Under the pieces are notes generated by a model. The model saw nothing but the letters and a program-made list of their open reading frames with translations. It ran no database searches and was not told the DNA's origin. DNA of 64,000 bases from Neptunicella sp048268085 (GTDB taxonomy: Bacteria > Pseudomonadota > Gammaproteobacteria > Enterobacterales > Alteromonadaceae): assembly GCF_048268085.1 (NCBI RefSeq), contig NZ_JBLWWF010000002.1, forward strand, positions 186,001 to 250,000, read 5' to 3'. Positions 26,411 through 35,790 of this stretch are shown in pieces; the stretch's first letter is position 1; the number at the start of each line of letters is the position of its first letter. The position numbers were made by a program, and so were the translations under genes.

Positions 26411-26434
26411 AAAAAGGGCTTCGGCCCTTTTTTT
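26411..26434 (+). terminator. Rho-independent terminator with UUCG tetraloop
   Basis: AAAAAGGGC - TTCG - GCCCTTTTTTT. The C(UUCG)G loop is exceptionally stable and is followed by a seven-T tract. It ends the 25938 gene. Confidence 0.95.
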
Positions 26435-26518
26435 ATACTTGTTAACCAGAGACTTAATATTGAAGATAATGTCTAATTTAGGCACACTGCAGAACAACAT
26501 GGCAACGGAAAAATATGA

Positions 26519-27055
26519 ATGAAACGATTATCAATGCTAATTTGCATATTAATACTGACTGGCTGTCAGAGTCCTCGCCAATCATCGTCTTCATTAACCC
26601 AGTCATTAAACAGCGATAATCCAGAGCAACAAGCTTGGCAATTTTTACGTAGTGTAGAGCAAACTCGCCCCGATCACGTTAACACCTACAGAGTCTGTCA
26701 TATTAATCAGGATAACAGTGTCTCCGATACTTTCCATGAGCAGGGTAAATCCTTTATGGATGGCGATGTCCCAGCATGGCAGGATGGTGAAACCATCAGT
26801 ACTGTTAATAATCCCAAGCAAATCAAAATAAAGCTTCGTACATTAGGTGCCATGTGGGCAGTACAAATGGTGTTTCACCCCACCAGCAAGCATCGCTGTG
26901 AATTTAACCCGCAAGAGAAAGATAATTTATGTAATCCCAGTTGGTGTAATCTGACTATCGGTTCCGGTAAATTAAAACCAGCTGAAAAAGATGACTATTT
27001 AAACAAGATAGCCACAGCGGCTAAATCCATCGGCATGCAAGTGAGCTACGAATAA
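26519..27055 (+). CDS. Small lipoprotein of unknown function
   Basis: A 178-residue protein with a clear lipoprotein signal (MKRLSMLICILILTGC, lipobox LTGC, Cys16), then a Ser-rich linker (residues 17-32). The mature domain has four further cysteines (VCHINQD, HRCEF, NLCNPSWCNL) that could form disulphides in the periplasm. No family was recognised. GGAAAA precedes the ATG. It is followed in the same direction by the glycine-zipper and PepSY genes ahead of the two-component pair. Confidence 0.65.
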   Translation: MKRLSMLICILILTGCQSPRQSSSSLTQSLNSDNPEQQAWQFLRSVEQTRPDHVNTYRVCHINQDNSVSDTFHEQGKSFMDGDVPAWQDGETISTVNNPKQIKIKLRTLGAMWAVQMVFHPTSKHRCEFNPQEKDNLCNPSWCNLTIGSGKLKPAEKDDYLNKIATAAKSIGMQVSYE

Positions 27056-27148
27056 AGTAAATCCGACGGTCATGGGTTAATTCTTAATTCAGCCCCGATT
27101 CATTTGCCCAGACTTATTCTTACTAGCAATAAAGTAAGGAGAATTCTG

Positions 27149-27676
27149 ATGCGAAATTTACTCGTTAAAACCTTAATCCTGTTGCCAACCTTAGCCTTAC
27201 CTTCAATAGCATTGGCTAAGCACACATCCAGTTTTAACTACGCTTATGCTCAAGTCGAACGAGTAAGCGCTGTTTATAAGCTGGTTAACGTTCCCCAATA
27301 TAATCAGCCTCAGCTTACTTGCCGTGAACAGATGGTACAACGCGACTCCGCGACTCCCACCGTATTAGGTGCCATAATAGGTGGCGCAGTGGGTAATGCG
27401 ATAGGGCATAATAAAACCAATAAACGTATTGGCACCCTTGCAGGAGTGATATTAGGCGGAGCAATTGGCCAAGATGTCGCTCGGCAACAACCATCAATGG
27501 TTGTCAGGACGCAATGCACGAATAGGATACCTGTTGTTAGACAACGTCAGTTAACAGGTTACAACGTCACCTATCGTTATCATGGCCAACATTACACCAC
27601 GTTTATGCATCAACATCCGGGGAAGAAAATTAAACTTAAAATTCAAGTCACTCCGGCTTTTATGTCAAGCTCATAA
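27149..27676 (+). CDS. Glycine-zipper 2TM-domain envelope protein
   Basis: A 175-residue exported protein. Residues 1-23 form a signal peptide ending ALPSIALA. The middle holds two GxxxG-rich hydrophobic stretches (VLGAIIGGAVGNAIG and GTLAGVILGGAIGQ) separated by HNKTNKRI. This is the glycine-zipper 2TM domain (17-kDa surface antigen type) that inserts in or packs against membranes. The C-terminal part is basic and Tyr/His-rich (YRYHGQHYTTFMHQHPG). The start at 27149 is set by AAGGAG; the upstream codons in the open frame would mask the signal peptide. Confidence 0.82.
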   Translation: MRNLLVKTLILLPTLALPSIALAKHTSSFNYAYAQVERVSAVYKLVNVPQYNQPQLTCREQMVQRDSATPTVLGAIIGGAVGNAIGHNKTNKRIGTLAGVILGGAIGQDVARQQPSMVVRTQCTNRIPVVRQRQLTGYNVTYRYHGQHYTTFMHQHPGKKIKLKIQVTPAFMSSS

Positions 27677-27683
27677 CAGAGTA

Positions 27684-27726
27684 GACTAACTTGTATGGCG
27701 GCTAATATGAAACTGGCAAGTTAGTC
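27684..27726. repeat. Inverted repeat between glycine-zipper and PepSY genes
   Basis: GACTAACTTG / CAAGTTAGTC, ten-base perfect arms 23 bases apart, starts seven bases after the stop at 27676. There is no T tract, so it may protect or partly end the upstream mRNA rather than act as a strong terminator. Confidence 0.5.
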
Positions 27727-27755
27727 AAAACACCCCAACCTATAAAAGAGGACTT

Positions 27756-28049
27756 ATGTTCATCCGTTGGTTAACACAAAACAAATTAAGGATCCTAATC
27801 AGTCTACTGGTGTTGCCAGTGATGACAACATTGGCACAACAGGATAAAAAAGAACCGATAGATAAAGCTCAAGCCATTGAAAGAGTTAAACAGAATACTC
27901 AAGGCCGAGTATTAAAGGTCAATCAAAATAAAGATCAATACAAGGTGAAAGTACTACAAAAGTCAGGCCGTGTTGTATCTGTCGATGTGGATAAAAAATC
28001 GGGAAAAATCGTTAAACCCCGCAACGTCAAAGAACGGGATAATCGTTAA
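27756..28049 (+). CDS. PepSY-domain periplasmic protein
   Basis: A 97-residue protein with a signal anchor or cleavable signal (residues 12-27). It is followed by one PepSY-like unit: IDKAQAIERVKQNTQGRVLKV, then YKVKVLQKSGRVVSVDVDKKSGKIV. PepSY proteins are often co-encoded with sensor kinases and may act as periplasmic modulators. Here the stop overlaps the ATG of the response regulator by one base (TAATG), which argues strongly for a functional link. AAAGAGGAC is the ribosome site. Confidence 0.82.
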   Translation: MFIRWLTQNKLRILISLLVLPVMTTLAQQDKKEPIDKAQAIERVKQNTQGRVLKVNQNKDQYKVKVLQKSGRVVSVDVDKKSGKIVKPRNVKERDNR

Positions 28050-28723
28050 TGCGAATATTGATAGTTGAAGATGATAGCCGTCTATTAATGCAATTAGACG
28101 CAATGTTACGGCAAAATGGTTACAGCATCGACTTAGCCGATAATGGCGAACACGGACTGTTTTTAATTCAGGAATACCCATACGATTTAGCCATTGTTGA
28201 TATTGGATTACCTAAAATAGATGGTCTTGAACTCATTCAACGTGCCCGCAAAAATCATGTCAGCTGCCCTATTTTAATTTTAACCGCCCGAGATCGCTGG
28301 CAGGAAAAAGTCGAAGGGCTAGATTCCGGTGCCGATGACTATTTAACCAAGCCTTTTCACAACGAAGAATTATTAGCCCGAGTCAACGCTTTAATTCGCC
28401 GCTCAGCCGGGCAATCGAGTCCACTTATCGAAAAAGGGCCAATGGTATTGGATACACGCGCTGAAGAAGTGCGCGTTAACGATGTGACTATTGATTTAAC
28501 CGCCTATGAATATAAAGTACTCGAATATTTGGCGCTAAACCCGGACAAGATCGTGTCGAAAACCGAATTGACCGAACATATTTATGATCAGGATTTTGAT
28601 TTGGACAGTAATGTCATTGAAGTCTTTGTGGGTCGTCTGAGACGCAAACTGGATCCTGATAGTCAATTTAATCCGATTGAAACGTTGCGTGGACGCGGAT
28701 ACCGGCTTAACCGTCAACTGTGA
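28049..28723 (+). CDS. OmpR/PhoP-family response regulator
   Basis: A 224-residue DNA-binding regulator. The receiver domain (1-115) has acidic pocket E7/D8/D9, phospho-acceptor Asp51 (AIVDIGLPKIDG), Thr79 and Lys101 (YLTKPF). The OmpR winged helix (130-222) shows LTAYEYKVLEYLALNPDK and SNVIEVFVGRLRRKLD. The partner kinase has a PhoQ-like H-box, so PhoP is the nearest named relative, but orthology is not proven. It is translationally coupled to both neighbours. Confidence 0.93.
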   Translation: MRILIVEDDSRLLMQLDAMLRQNGYSIDLADNGEHGLFLIQEYPYDLAIVDIGLPKIDGLELIQRARKNHVSCPILILTARDRWQEKVEGLDSGADDYLTKPFHNEELLARVNALIRRSAGQSSPLIEKGPMVLDTRAEEVRVNDVTIDLTAYEYKVLEYLALNPDKIVSKTELTEHIYDQDFDLDSNVIEVFVGRLRRKLDPDSQFNPIETLRGRGYRLNRQL

Positions 28724-30036
28724 GCAAACTATCACTCACCCGGCGTAGTTCCATTGCTGCTCTGCTAGTGGTATTAATTTTTATTCCACTAACGGCCTTA
28801 ACGCTGGAAAAAGCCTTTGTTAGCAGTTTAACCCAATCCATGTATGAACAGCTCAACATTCAGGATTTAGGGCTTATTTCAGAATTTGAATTAAACAATG
28901 GCGAAATCCATATGCCTTCCCACTTGTTTAATGAACAGTTCAATATTCCCGGTTCCGGTACCTATGCGTTTATTGCCATGCATTTAATCCCTGCTTGGCA
29001 ATCCTCATCTGCGGTGGAATGGCATTCTCCGCCAGCCCTTGCCCGCCCCAATATTGGTGAAGAATTACGCAGCACCTTAGAAATTGAAGGTAAAGAGTAT
29101 TTTCAGTTTAGCTATACGGCTCAGTTTGAAGATAACAACATGTTATTTCCAGTCACTTTTCATGTATTACAAGACAAACAGATATTTAATACTGAAGTCA
29201 GTCAGTTTCGCAGCACTCTATGGTACTGGCTAGGCTTAATCGCTTTGTTACTGGTGGTATTAATTCTATTCAGTCTTTCAGCGGCACTGCGCCCCATTAG
29301 CCATTTAATTAAACAAATACAACAAGTGGAAAAAGGCCAGGCACAACGTATTGGCAGTCATTATCCCGCCGAGCTGGAAAAGCTAAAAGCCAGTATTAAT
29401 CATTTAATTGACGTCGAAACCAAGCAACGTCAACGCTATCAGCATAGTCTCAGTGATCTCGCTCATAGCCTTAAAACCCCGCTGGCAGTGCTTAACGGCC
29501 TGGAACACTTACCCAATGAAGCCCACCTTCCGTTGAGTCAAATTCGAAATCAGATTGACCGTCAACTAAAACGCGCTGTAGGAGGTAAAGGCAGTGGTTG
29601 GCAAAAAGCGATTGCGATCTCCCCAATTGCCGAACAATTGATTGCCGCAATGCAGAAAGTGTACCGGGACAAAGCCCTTGATATAGAACTAATCGCTAAC
29701 AATCAGGCAACCTTTGTCGGTGATAAAACCGATTTAATGGAGTTATTGGGGAATATATTAGATAACGCCTGCAAAGCCGCCCGCCACAAAGTGCGCATTA
29801 GCCTTAAGCTCGCGGCCAAACAACTCACTATCAGTATTGAAGACGATGGTCCCGGTATCGAGCAACATCAGCGAGAAGCCATTATGGATAGAGGTTCACG
29901 CCTGGATACTTACGGTGAAGGACAAGGTATTGGCATGGCCATCGTGGCCGATTTATTATTCGCTTACGATGGCCAGATTGACATTACGACTTCTGATTTA
30001 GGCGGTGCCAATATCACTCTGCAATTTCAATATTAG
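28720..30036 (+). CDS. PhoQ-like sensor histidine kinase
   Basis: A 438-residue inner-membrane kinase. It has two transmembrane helices (12-30 and 169-190) and a periplasmic sensor of about 138 residues. A HAMP-like segment (RPISHLIKQIQQVEKGQ) precedes the H-box SDLAHSLKTPLAVLNG with His249. The ATPase has an N box (GNILDNACKAAR), DDGPGI and the lid GEGQGIGMAIV. The HSLKTPLAVL wording is that of the PhoQ group, so Mg2+, cationic peptide or acidity sensing is a reasonable guess, not shown. It starts at GTG overlapping the regulator's stop. Its 3' end overlaps the convergent permease by 23 bases. Confidence 0.92.
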   Translation: MSKLSLTRRSSIAALLVVLIFIPLTALTLEKAFVSSLTQSMYEQLNIQDLGLISEFELNNGEIHMPSHLFNEQFNIPGSGTYAFIAMHLIPAWQSSSAVEWHSPPALARPNIGEELRSTLEIEGKEYFQFSYTAQFEDNNMLFPVTFHVLQDKQIFNTEVSQFRSTLWYWLGLIALLLVVLILFSLSAALRPISHLIKQIQQVEKGQAQRIGSHYPAELEKLKASINHLIDVETKQRQRYQHSLSDLAHSLKTPLAVLNGLEHLPNEAHLPLSQIRNQIDRQLKRAVGGKGSGWQKAIAISPIAEQLIAAMQKVYRDKALDIELIANNQATFVGDKTDLMELLGNILDNACKAARHKVRISLKLAAKQLTISIEDDGPGIEQHQREAIMDRGSRLDTYGEGQGIGMAIVADLLFAYDGQIDITTSDLGGANITLQFQY

Positions 30037-31063
30037 TCTTTTCATTCGGCTCTATATTTTCCGAACCGAGTAACGTCGCTAACCAACTGCTGTCTTCGTT
30101 ACTTTCTAACGCAATCTTAACTATCATCGTGAGCGGCACCGATAACAGCATCCCTACCGCTCCCAATAACCAGCCCCAAAAAATTAACGACAAAAATACC
30201 ACTAATGTAGATAACCCTAAGCCTCGCCCCATAAAACGTGGCTCAATCACATTACCCATTACCATATTGATCATAAAATAGCCCAACGCCACCAACCCGG
30301 CGGTGCTCGGCCCCAATTGCACCAACGCTAATAAAACCGCCGGTAACGCGGCAATAATCGAACCGATATTGGGAATATAATTGAGTAAAAAAGCCGATAC
30401 CGCCCACAACATGTAATGATCGACACCGAGCACATATAACAACAACCCTGCTAAAATGCCGGTGGCCAAACTCACTCCGGTTTTAATGGCCAGATAGTTT
30501 TTTACTGACACTAAAAACCGGTCAATATGTTGAATTTTCATATCCGGATCATCCATCGCAATATGAACTTTGCGCGGGAAACTGTCTGCTTCAAAGAGCA
30601 TAAACACCACAGTCAACAATATCAGCATAAAGTTCGCCATTACCCCACCCAATCCGGACAGTAAATTACTGGCTAGCCCCATCGCCATGCCGGGATCAAA
30701 ATGGGAAAGCAGCTGTTTTTTATCGATACGAATATCCAAAACTTGCAATTGATTGGTCAGCCATACCATTTTTTCACCCAACTGGGCTTGGTATTGAGGC
30801 AACCGCGCAGAAAAATCATTCATCGACTGCCCCACTAATCCAGCCAGAAACATACCCATAATGACAATCAAGACAATGACCAAAATGATCGCCAACCAGC
30901 GAGGCACCCGATATTTGGCAGCAAACTCAACAATCGGGTAACAGGAAATAGCGATAAAAATCGACAATAAAAAAGGCACTAATACGGCGCTGGCGGTTTT
31001 AATCCCGGCCAAAATAATGACTATAGACGCGAGTATTAATAAAATTCGAACCGACTGACTCAT
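30014..31063 (-). CDS. AI-2E family transporter (PerM-like)
   Basis: A polytopic inner-membrane protein of 349 residues with about seven to eight helices. Family landmarks are LVPFLLSIFIAISCYPIVEF near the N-terminus, a long soluble loop with FSARLPQYQAQLGEKMV, and the C-terminal GVDHYMLWAVSAFLLNYIPNIGSIIAALP segment. Family members have been linked to autoinducer-2 export or Na+/H+ exchange; the substrate here is unknown. The frame is open to 31087, but AGGGA seven bases before the ATG at 31061-31063 favours the shorter protein. Confidence 0.87.
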   Translation of the reverse strand: MSQSVRILLILASIVIILAGIKTASAVLVPFLLSIFIAISCYPIVEFAAKYRVPRWLAIILVIVLIVIMGMFLAGLVGQSMNDFSARLPQYQAQLGEKMVWLTNQLQVLDIRIDKKQLLSHFDPGMAMGLASNLLSGLGGVMANFMLILLTVVFMLFEADSFPRKVHIAMDDPDMKIQHIDRFLVSVKNYLAIKTGVSLATGILAGLLLYVLGVDHYMLWAVSAFLLNYIPNIGSIIAALPAVLLALVQLGPSTAGLVALGYFMINMVMGNVIEPRFMGRGLGLSTLVVFLSLIFWGWLLGAVGMLLSVPLTMIVKIALESNEDSSWLATLLGSENIEPNEKTNIEIAE

Positions 31064-31173
31064 ACATATTTCCCTGTTTACCAGCAATTAAATTAAATGT
31101 GATTTGCCAAACTGGCAGATTTGTATAGTACCATTGAAAAATAATAAGCTGACAATCTTTAGGATCACCATCA

Positions 31174-31539
31174 ATGAATATGGATCTGGCAACAATTCGT
31201 ATTAAGAATCTGCGTTTACGCACTTTTATCGGTATTAAAGAGGATGAAATCCAAAATAAACAAGATGTCGTGGTCAATGTTAAAATTCAATATCACGCTG
31301 AACAAGCCACCAATTCTGAAGATATTCAAGATGCGCTCAACTACCGCACAATCACCAAACGCATTATAGAACTAGTCGAACAAAACCGATTTTCATTGCT
31401 GGAAAAGCTCACTGCTGAAGTATTAGCAATAGCGTCAGAACATCAATGGGTTACCTATGCTGAAGTAGAAATAGATAAGCCACATGCGTTACGATTCGCT
31501 GATTCGGTATCGTTATGTTTATCCTGTTCTAAAAACTAA
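31174..31539 (+). CDS. folX: Dihydroneopterin triphosphate 2'-epimerase
   Basis: Epimerises 7,8-dihydroneopterin triphosphate at C2' and belongs to the dihydroneopterin-aldolase fold (tunnelling fold). The sequence tracks E. coli FolX closely: IRIKNLRLRTFIGIKEDEI, DALNYRTITKRIIELVE, NRFSLLEKLTAEVL and WVTYAEVEIDKPHALRFADS. The last segment distinguishes it from FolB. 121 residues, a single gene, with AGGA nine bases before the ATG. Confidence 0.93.
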   Translation: MNMDLATIRIKNLRLRTFIGIKEDEIQNKQDVVVNVKIQYHAEQATNSEDIQDALNYRTITKRIIELVEQNRFSLLEKLTAEVLAIASEHQWVTYAEVEIDKPHALRFADSVSLCLSCSKN

Positions 31540-31573
31540 TTTTGTTCCAATAGCAAAACCTTAAATATCCGCA

Positions 31574-31795
31574 CTAATAACAGGAATTAGGTGATGTGTC
31601 GGGATTAATTTCACCATCCACTTCATCGGGGTCAACGTCATTAAGCAGCAACACTTCGCGTACCGTCTCGATATGCTGAAGAACATGCTGATAATTGTCC
31701 CCATATTCATATTTAGTGACTTCTATTGCCTTAGGCATATAGCTAAAGGCAATTTTTAACGCCATCAGAGCTTCGTCATTGAGTTTATCGCTCAT
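31574..31795 (-). CDS. Small acidic protein of unknown function
   Basis: A 73-residue soluble protein that I do not recognise. It is helical and acidic (ALMALKIAFSYMPKAIEVTK, then HVLQHIETVREVLLLNDVDPDEVDG) and ends in Asn-Ser-Cys-Tyr. AAGGT lies before the ATG. It is 30 bases beyond the permease stop, on the same strand, and may be the distal gene of the ybbA-ybbP unit. Confidence 0.6.
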   Translation of the reverse strand: MSDKLNDEALMALKIAFSYMPKAIEVTKYEYGDNYQHVLQHIETVREVLLLNDVDPDEVDGEINPDTSPNSCY

Positions 31796-31825
31796 GCATT
31801 TACCTTATTATCTGAATTGATTAAT

Positions 31826-34354
31826 TTACACCATATTACGCAATAACTGACTGGTATTAAGAGATAACAGGCGCCAACAGCTGATGGCCCCCAATATTCC
31901 CACCACCAGCGCGCCAATCAACGGGGCGAGTATCCAAAACGGCCAATGCAAGGTAAATTCCATATTGAATATTTGGCTTTGCAACAAATACAACGTCAAT
32001 TCATTTGCCAAAGCTGCCATTGCCCCCGCAACCACACCAATAATGACAAATTCAAAAATAACACTAAAACGGATCAAACTGCCTTTTGCGCCCAGGGTTC
32101 TTAATATTGCCAGCTCCTGCAAGCGTTCATCCATACTGGCCTGAACCTGTGCAATCAGCACCAGAGAACCTGCACATAACACCAGTATTAAAATAAACTC
32201 AACCGCCAGCGACACTTGGTCAACAATATCGCGCAACTGGTTTATTCTGGCATCGACGTCAAATAAACTGACACTGGAAAAAGGAGCCATTAATGGCGTT
32301 AAAGTTGGCTTATTCGCCTCATCCAAATGGAAACTGGTGATATAAGTGGCAACAAAATCCCTCATGGCGGCAGGCTGGAATATAAAATAGAAATTGGGCT
32401 TCATGCTCTGCCAGTTCACTTCTCGTAAACTGGTAACCTTGGCTTCTAATATCTGCCCTCCGATATTGAAGGTCAGCCTATCTCCAAGCTGAATATCCAG
32501 TCGCTCAGCTATTTTTTGTTCTACTGAAACTTCTTTGATTTCACCTATTGATTGTCCAAACCATTGACCAGCAACAATTTTATTGCCTTCCTGGACCTGA
32601 TCTATCCACGTTAACGCGGCTTCCCGGCCTAATCCTGCACGGCCTTCATTTTGACCATTATCATCCTCTTTTGACACAGCCGTTCTAACCCGTTCTCCAT
32701 TAATAACCGATAGACGTCCACGGATCATCGGATACAGATTGCCCATTTCAACCTGTAAATCACTAAAATGCTGTTTTAGCTCGGGCAACTGCTGCTGGGT
32801 AATATTGGCCATAAAATAATTAGGCGTCCCCTCGGGCAGCTGATCACGCCACTGGCTGACCATATCGTTGCGCATCACCAATACCACTAATAGCAGTAAT
32901 AATGTAATCGAGAAGCTGATCAGTTGAACCGCATTGTCCATTGCCCTGCGACGGATTCTGGCCCACGCCAGTTGCCAAGCGCCGATACTGCCCTGCCCCA
33001 ATTTACGTCCGATACGAATCAATCCCATTGTCACTAACAACAACAGAACGACTAACACAATCCCGCAACCAAACAGAATCAAGCTAATCTTTATATCCCC
33101 ACTATAGGCCCACATCAGCAATAAAATTGCGCCACCGGCAGCGGTAAACTGAACAAAACGGGAACTGAGGTTGGCTCCCATATCACGGCGCAGCACTCGT
33201 AACGGGGGAACCGAGAACAACTTTAGTAACGGATAAAGAGAAAACAGTACCGCGCACACAAAGCCGGTAAATACCGCCACTAACACTGGTCGCCAATACC
33301 ACGAATCCATATTGACCGGCACTTGTTCGGCAATGGCCAGAATCACCCCTTGCTGAATCAGATAACCAAATAACACACCTAACAATATGCCGGATAAGGT
33401 AATAAAAAATATCTGTAATAAATAAACTTTCTGCACCAATGCCCGACTGGCACCCAGGGTTTTCATAATGGCAACAGGATCAAAGTGCCGCTGGCTATAA
33501 CGTTGGGCGGCAACCGCTATCGATACTGACGCCAAAACAATGGCCAATAAGCTGGCTAACAAAAAATAACGCTCTGCGCGACGTACCGAACGACCAATAG
33601 CCGAATCATCATCGGCAACCGAATACCAGCGCTGCAATTCCCGATTAAGTTTGGGTTCCAGCCAGTCGTAATAATCATTCAGTACATTTTCGTCACCACT
33701 AAAAAAATAGCGGTAACCAACACGGCTGCCCGGTCCAGCAATATGTGTCGACTCCAGATCAACCAGTCGCATTAACACCAAATGATCGTTACCAAATACG
33801 CTAAATCCGCGATCAGGAATATCAGCCACCACTTTGCTTATCGTCAGCAGCGCATCGCCCACTTCCAGCTTGTCGCCGATTTCTACGCCAAGCACTTGAA
33901 AAAGCCGTGAGTCAATCCACACTTCACCACTGGCCGGTAATTGGCTGGTTTCCTGCGCAATTTCAAAGGGTTTTTGACTAAATTTGATCTTGCCTTTTAA
34001 GGGGTAATGTTGATTTACCGCGCGCACATCGGCCAATACCATTTTATCGTTAGCGAATACCATGGAACGCATTGCCCGTTGCTGGGCATGCTTAAGTCCC
34101 TGAGCCTCAGCTTCGCTGATCCAGCTAGGATCAACCGCTTTGGAAGAACTCAGTTCCCGATCTGCGGCCATAAACTGGGCACTTTTTTCGGTTAAGGCTG
34201 CTTGTAGCCGAGCACTAAACATCGACAACGACAATACCGCTGCTACTGACAACGTAATGGCGACTAAAATAATAGTCAGCTCGCCGCGCCGCGCCTCATG
34301 ACGAAACAGTCGCCACGCTAAACTAGCCCACACGGATTTTCTCTCCCACTGCAT
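31826..34354 (-). CDS. ybbP: ABC transporter permease, YbbP/FtsX type
   Basis: An 842-residue inner-membrane permease with the duplicated FtsX/MacB-type layout: one N-terminal helix (about 26-46), a large periplasmic domain, helix groups near 265-450 and 480-500, and a final three-helix FtsX block (about 720-835). It pairs with the upstream ATPase; in E. coli ybbAP sits next to tesA in the same divergent arrangement. A role in extracting or releasing lipid-like or lipoprotein cargo is suggested by the MacB/LolCDE kinship, but the substrate is not known. It overlaps ybbA by 32 bases. Confidence 0.88.
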   Translation of the reverse strand: MQWERKSVWASLAWRLFRHEARRGELTIILVAITLSVAAVLSLSMFSARLQAALTEKSAQFMAADRELSSSKAVDPSWISEAEAQGLKHAQQRAMRSMVFANDKMVLADVRAVNQHYPLKGKIKFSQKPFEIAQETSQLPASGEVWIDSRLFQVLGVEIGDKLEVGDALLTISKVVADIPDRGFSVFGNDHLVLMRLVDLESTHIAGPGSRVGYRYFFSGDENVLNDYYDWLEPKLNRELQRWYSVADDDSAIGRSVRRAERYFLLASLLAIVLASVSIAVAAQRYSQRHFDPVAIMKTLGASRALVQKVYLLQIFFITLSGILLGVLFGYLIQQGVILAIAEQVPVNMDSWYWRPVLVAVFTGFVCAVLFSLYPLLKLFSVPPLRVLRRDMGANLSSRFVQFTAAGGAILLLMWAYSGDIKISLILFGCGIVLVVLLLLVTMGLIRIGRKLGQGSIGAWQLAWARIRRRAMDNAVQLISFSITLLLLLVVLVMRNDMVSQWRDQLPEGTPNYFMANITQQQLPELKQHFSDLQVEMGNLYPMIRGRLSVINGERVRTAVSKEDDNGQNEGRAGLGREAALTWIDQVQEGNKIVAGQWFGQSIGEIKEVSVEQKIAERLDIQLGDRLTFNIGGQILEAKVTSLREVNWQSMKPNFYFIFQPAAMRDFVATYITSFHLDEANKPTLTPLMAPFSSVSLFDVDARINQLRDIVDQVSLAVEFILILVLCAGSLVLIAQVQASMDERLQELAILRTLGAKGSLIRFSVIFEFVIIGVVAGAMAALANELTLYLLQSQIFNMEFTLHWPFWILAPLIGALVVGILGAISCWRLLSLNTSQLLRNMV

Positions 34355-35015
34355 CAGGTTCCGTTAATTCACCACCATGCATATGCAACTGACGTTCACA
34401 ACGGGCCGCTAAATCGGCATCATGAGTGACTAAAATCAGGGTCGTATCGGATTCTTGATTGAGTTGAAACAACAGGTTTTCAATTTTCTCACCATTGGCA
34501 GCATCCAAATTACCCGTTGGTTCATCAGCAAACAGAATTTTTGGCCGAGTTATAAATGCCCGGGCGATGGCGACTCGCTGCTGCTCACCACCACTGAGTT
34601 GATTGGGGTAATGATTGGCACGATGGGCCAGCCCTACCAAACTAAGAATTTCATCAGCCCGTTGTTTGGCATCGGTTAAACCGCTAATTTGCGCTGGTAA
34701 CAACACATTTTCCAGCGCGGTTAAACTTTGTACCAACATAAAGCTCTGAAAGATAAACCCCACTTTGTCACCACGTAAACGCGCACGCTGTTCTTCATCC
34801 ATGCTATGCAACGCCAAGCCATCAAGGTATATTTCTCCACTAGTGGCTGTATCCAATCCGGCTAACAATCCCAGTAACGTCGATTTTCCGGATCCTGAAG
34901 CACCGACAATGGCAACAGATTCCCCTGATTTAACAATCACATCAATAGGTTGAAGAATTTGCAAACTGCCTTCTGAAGTTGTTACTGTTTTGCTTAAAGC
35001 TCTGGTCTCTATCAT
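34323..35015 (-). CDS. ybbA: ABC transporter ATP-binding protein YbbA
   Basis: A 230-residue LolD/MacB-class ATPase. Walker A is GASGSGKST (residues 38-46). The Q loop is FIFQSFMLVQSL, the signature LSGGEQQRVAIARA, Walker B ILFADEPTGNLD and the switch VTHD. It energises the YbbP permease. It is divergent from tesA with only 19 bases between the start codons, so the promoters must overlap the coding ends. Confidence 0.93.
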   Translation of the reverse strand: MIETRALSKTVTTSEGSLQILQPIDVIVKSGESVAIVGASGSGKSTLLGLLAGLDTATSGEIYLDGLALHSMDEEQRARLRGDKVGFIFQSFMLVQSLTALENVLLPAQISGLTDAKQRADEILSLVGLAHRANHYPNQLSGGEQQRVAIARAFITRPKILFADEPTGNLDAANGEKIENLLFQLNQESDTTLILVTHDADLAARCERQLHMHGGELTEPDAVGEKIRVG

Positions 35016-35034
35016 CTAACTGAGGATCCTGTTA

Positions 35035-35649
35035 ATGCGTTTCAAAGTTGTTTTTTTACTATTGCCCTTACTGATAATGTCTACTCAATTGTCAGCGGCG
35101 CAACATAAATTACTGATTCTTGGTGATAGCCTAAGTGCAGCCTATGGGGTGAAGCAAGAACAAGGTTGGGTAACTTTGTTACAAAATGCATGGAAAGAGC
35201 AAAATATCGATGTTGTTAACGCGGCAATTAGCGGCGATACCACCGATGGTGGGCTAGGCAGGTTACCGCGTTTGCTGCAACAAACCGAGCCCACCCATTT
35301 ACTCATCGAACTCGGTGGCAATGATGGTCTGCAAGGCTACCCGATTAACAATATGCGCAAAAATTTGGCAGCAATGATTGAATTGGCGCAACAGCAACAT
35401 ATCCAGGTATTCTTACAACAAATGCGCATCCCAACTAATTATGGCGCGCGCTATACCAAGCAATTTGAACAAACTTATGTCCAGTTGGCCGAGCAATATC
35501 AAATCCCCCTGATCCCCTTTTTATTGCAAGATATCGCACTTAACCCAGCCTTGATGCAACGGGATAGCATTCACCCCAACGCTAAAGCTCAACCGCAAAT
35601 AAGTGAGTTTATGCAGCAGCAATTACAACCGCTAATCCAAGATCACTAG
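35035..35649 (+). CDS. tesA: Periplasmic thioesterase I/protease I/lysophospholipase L1
   Basis: SGNH-fold esterase that cleaves acyl-CoA, lysophospholipid and some peptide esters in the periplasm. A signal peptide covers residues 1-22 (LSAA cleavage). SGNH blocks: I GDSLS with Ser32, block II Gly in AISGDTTDGG, block III GGND, and block V DSIHPN supplying Asp and His. 204 residues. The divergent tesA/ybbAP pairing matches E. coli. GAGGA precedes the ATG. Confidence 0.95.
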   Translation: MRFKVVFLLLPLLIMSTQLSAAQHKLLILGDSLSAAYGVKQEQGWVTLLQNAWKEQNIDVVNAAISGDTTDGGLGRLPRLLQQTEPTHLLIELGGNDGLQGYPINNMRKNLAAMIELAQQQHIQVFLQQMRIPTNYGARYTKQFEQTYVQLAEQYQIPLIPFLLQDIALNPALMQRDSIHPNAKAQPQISEFMQQQLQPLIQDH

Positions 35650-35686
35650 TGTTGATTTAAATTAACCCTGGTGACGGTTAAATTAG

Positions 35687-35713
35687 ACTCTATTGCGGTG
35701 AATGTAATAGAGT
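35687..35713. repeat. Hairpin downstream of tesA
   Basis: ACTCTATT / AATAGAGT, eight-base perfect arms with an 11-base loop, 38 bases past tesA. A weaker TTAACC/GGTTAA pair lies just before it. There is no T tract; it may shield the tesA 3' end. Confidence 0.4.
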
Positions 35714-35790
35714 GCAATCTCACCTATTTAACAGGACTGACTTAATATGTAAGGTGACACTCCTTAGATACGGTCAGTAATAAATATTTT

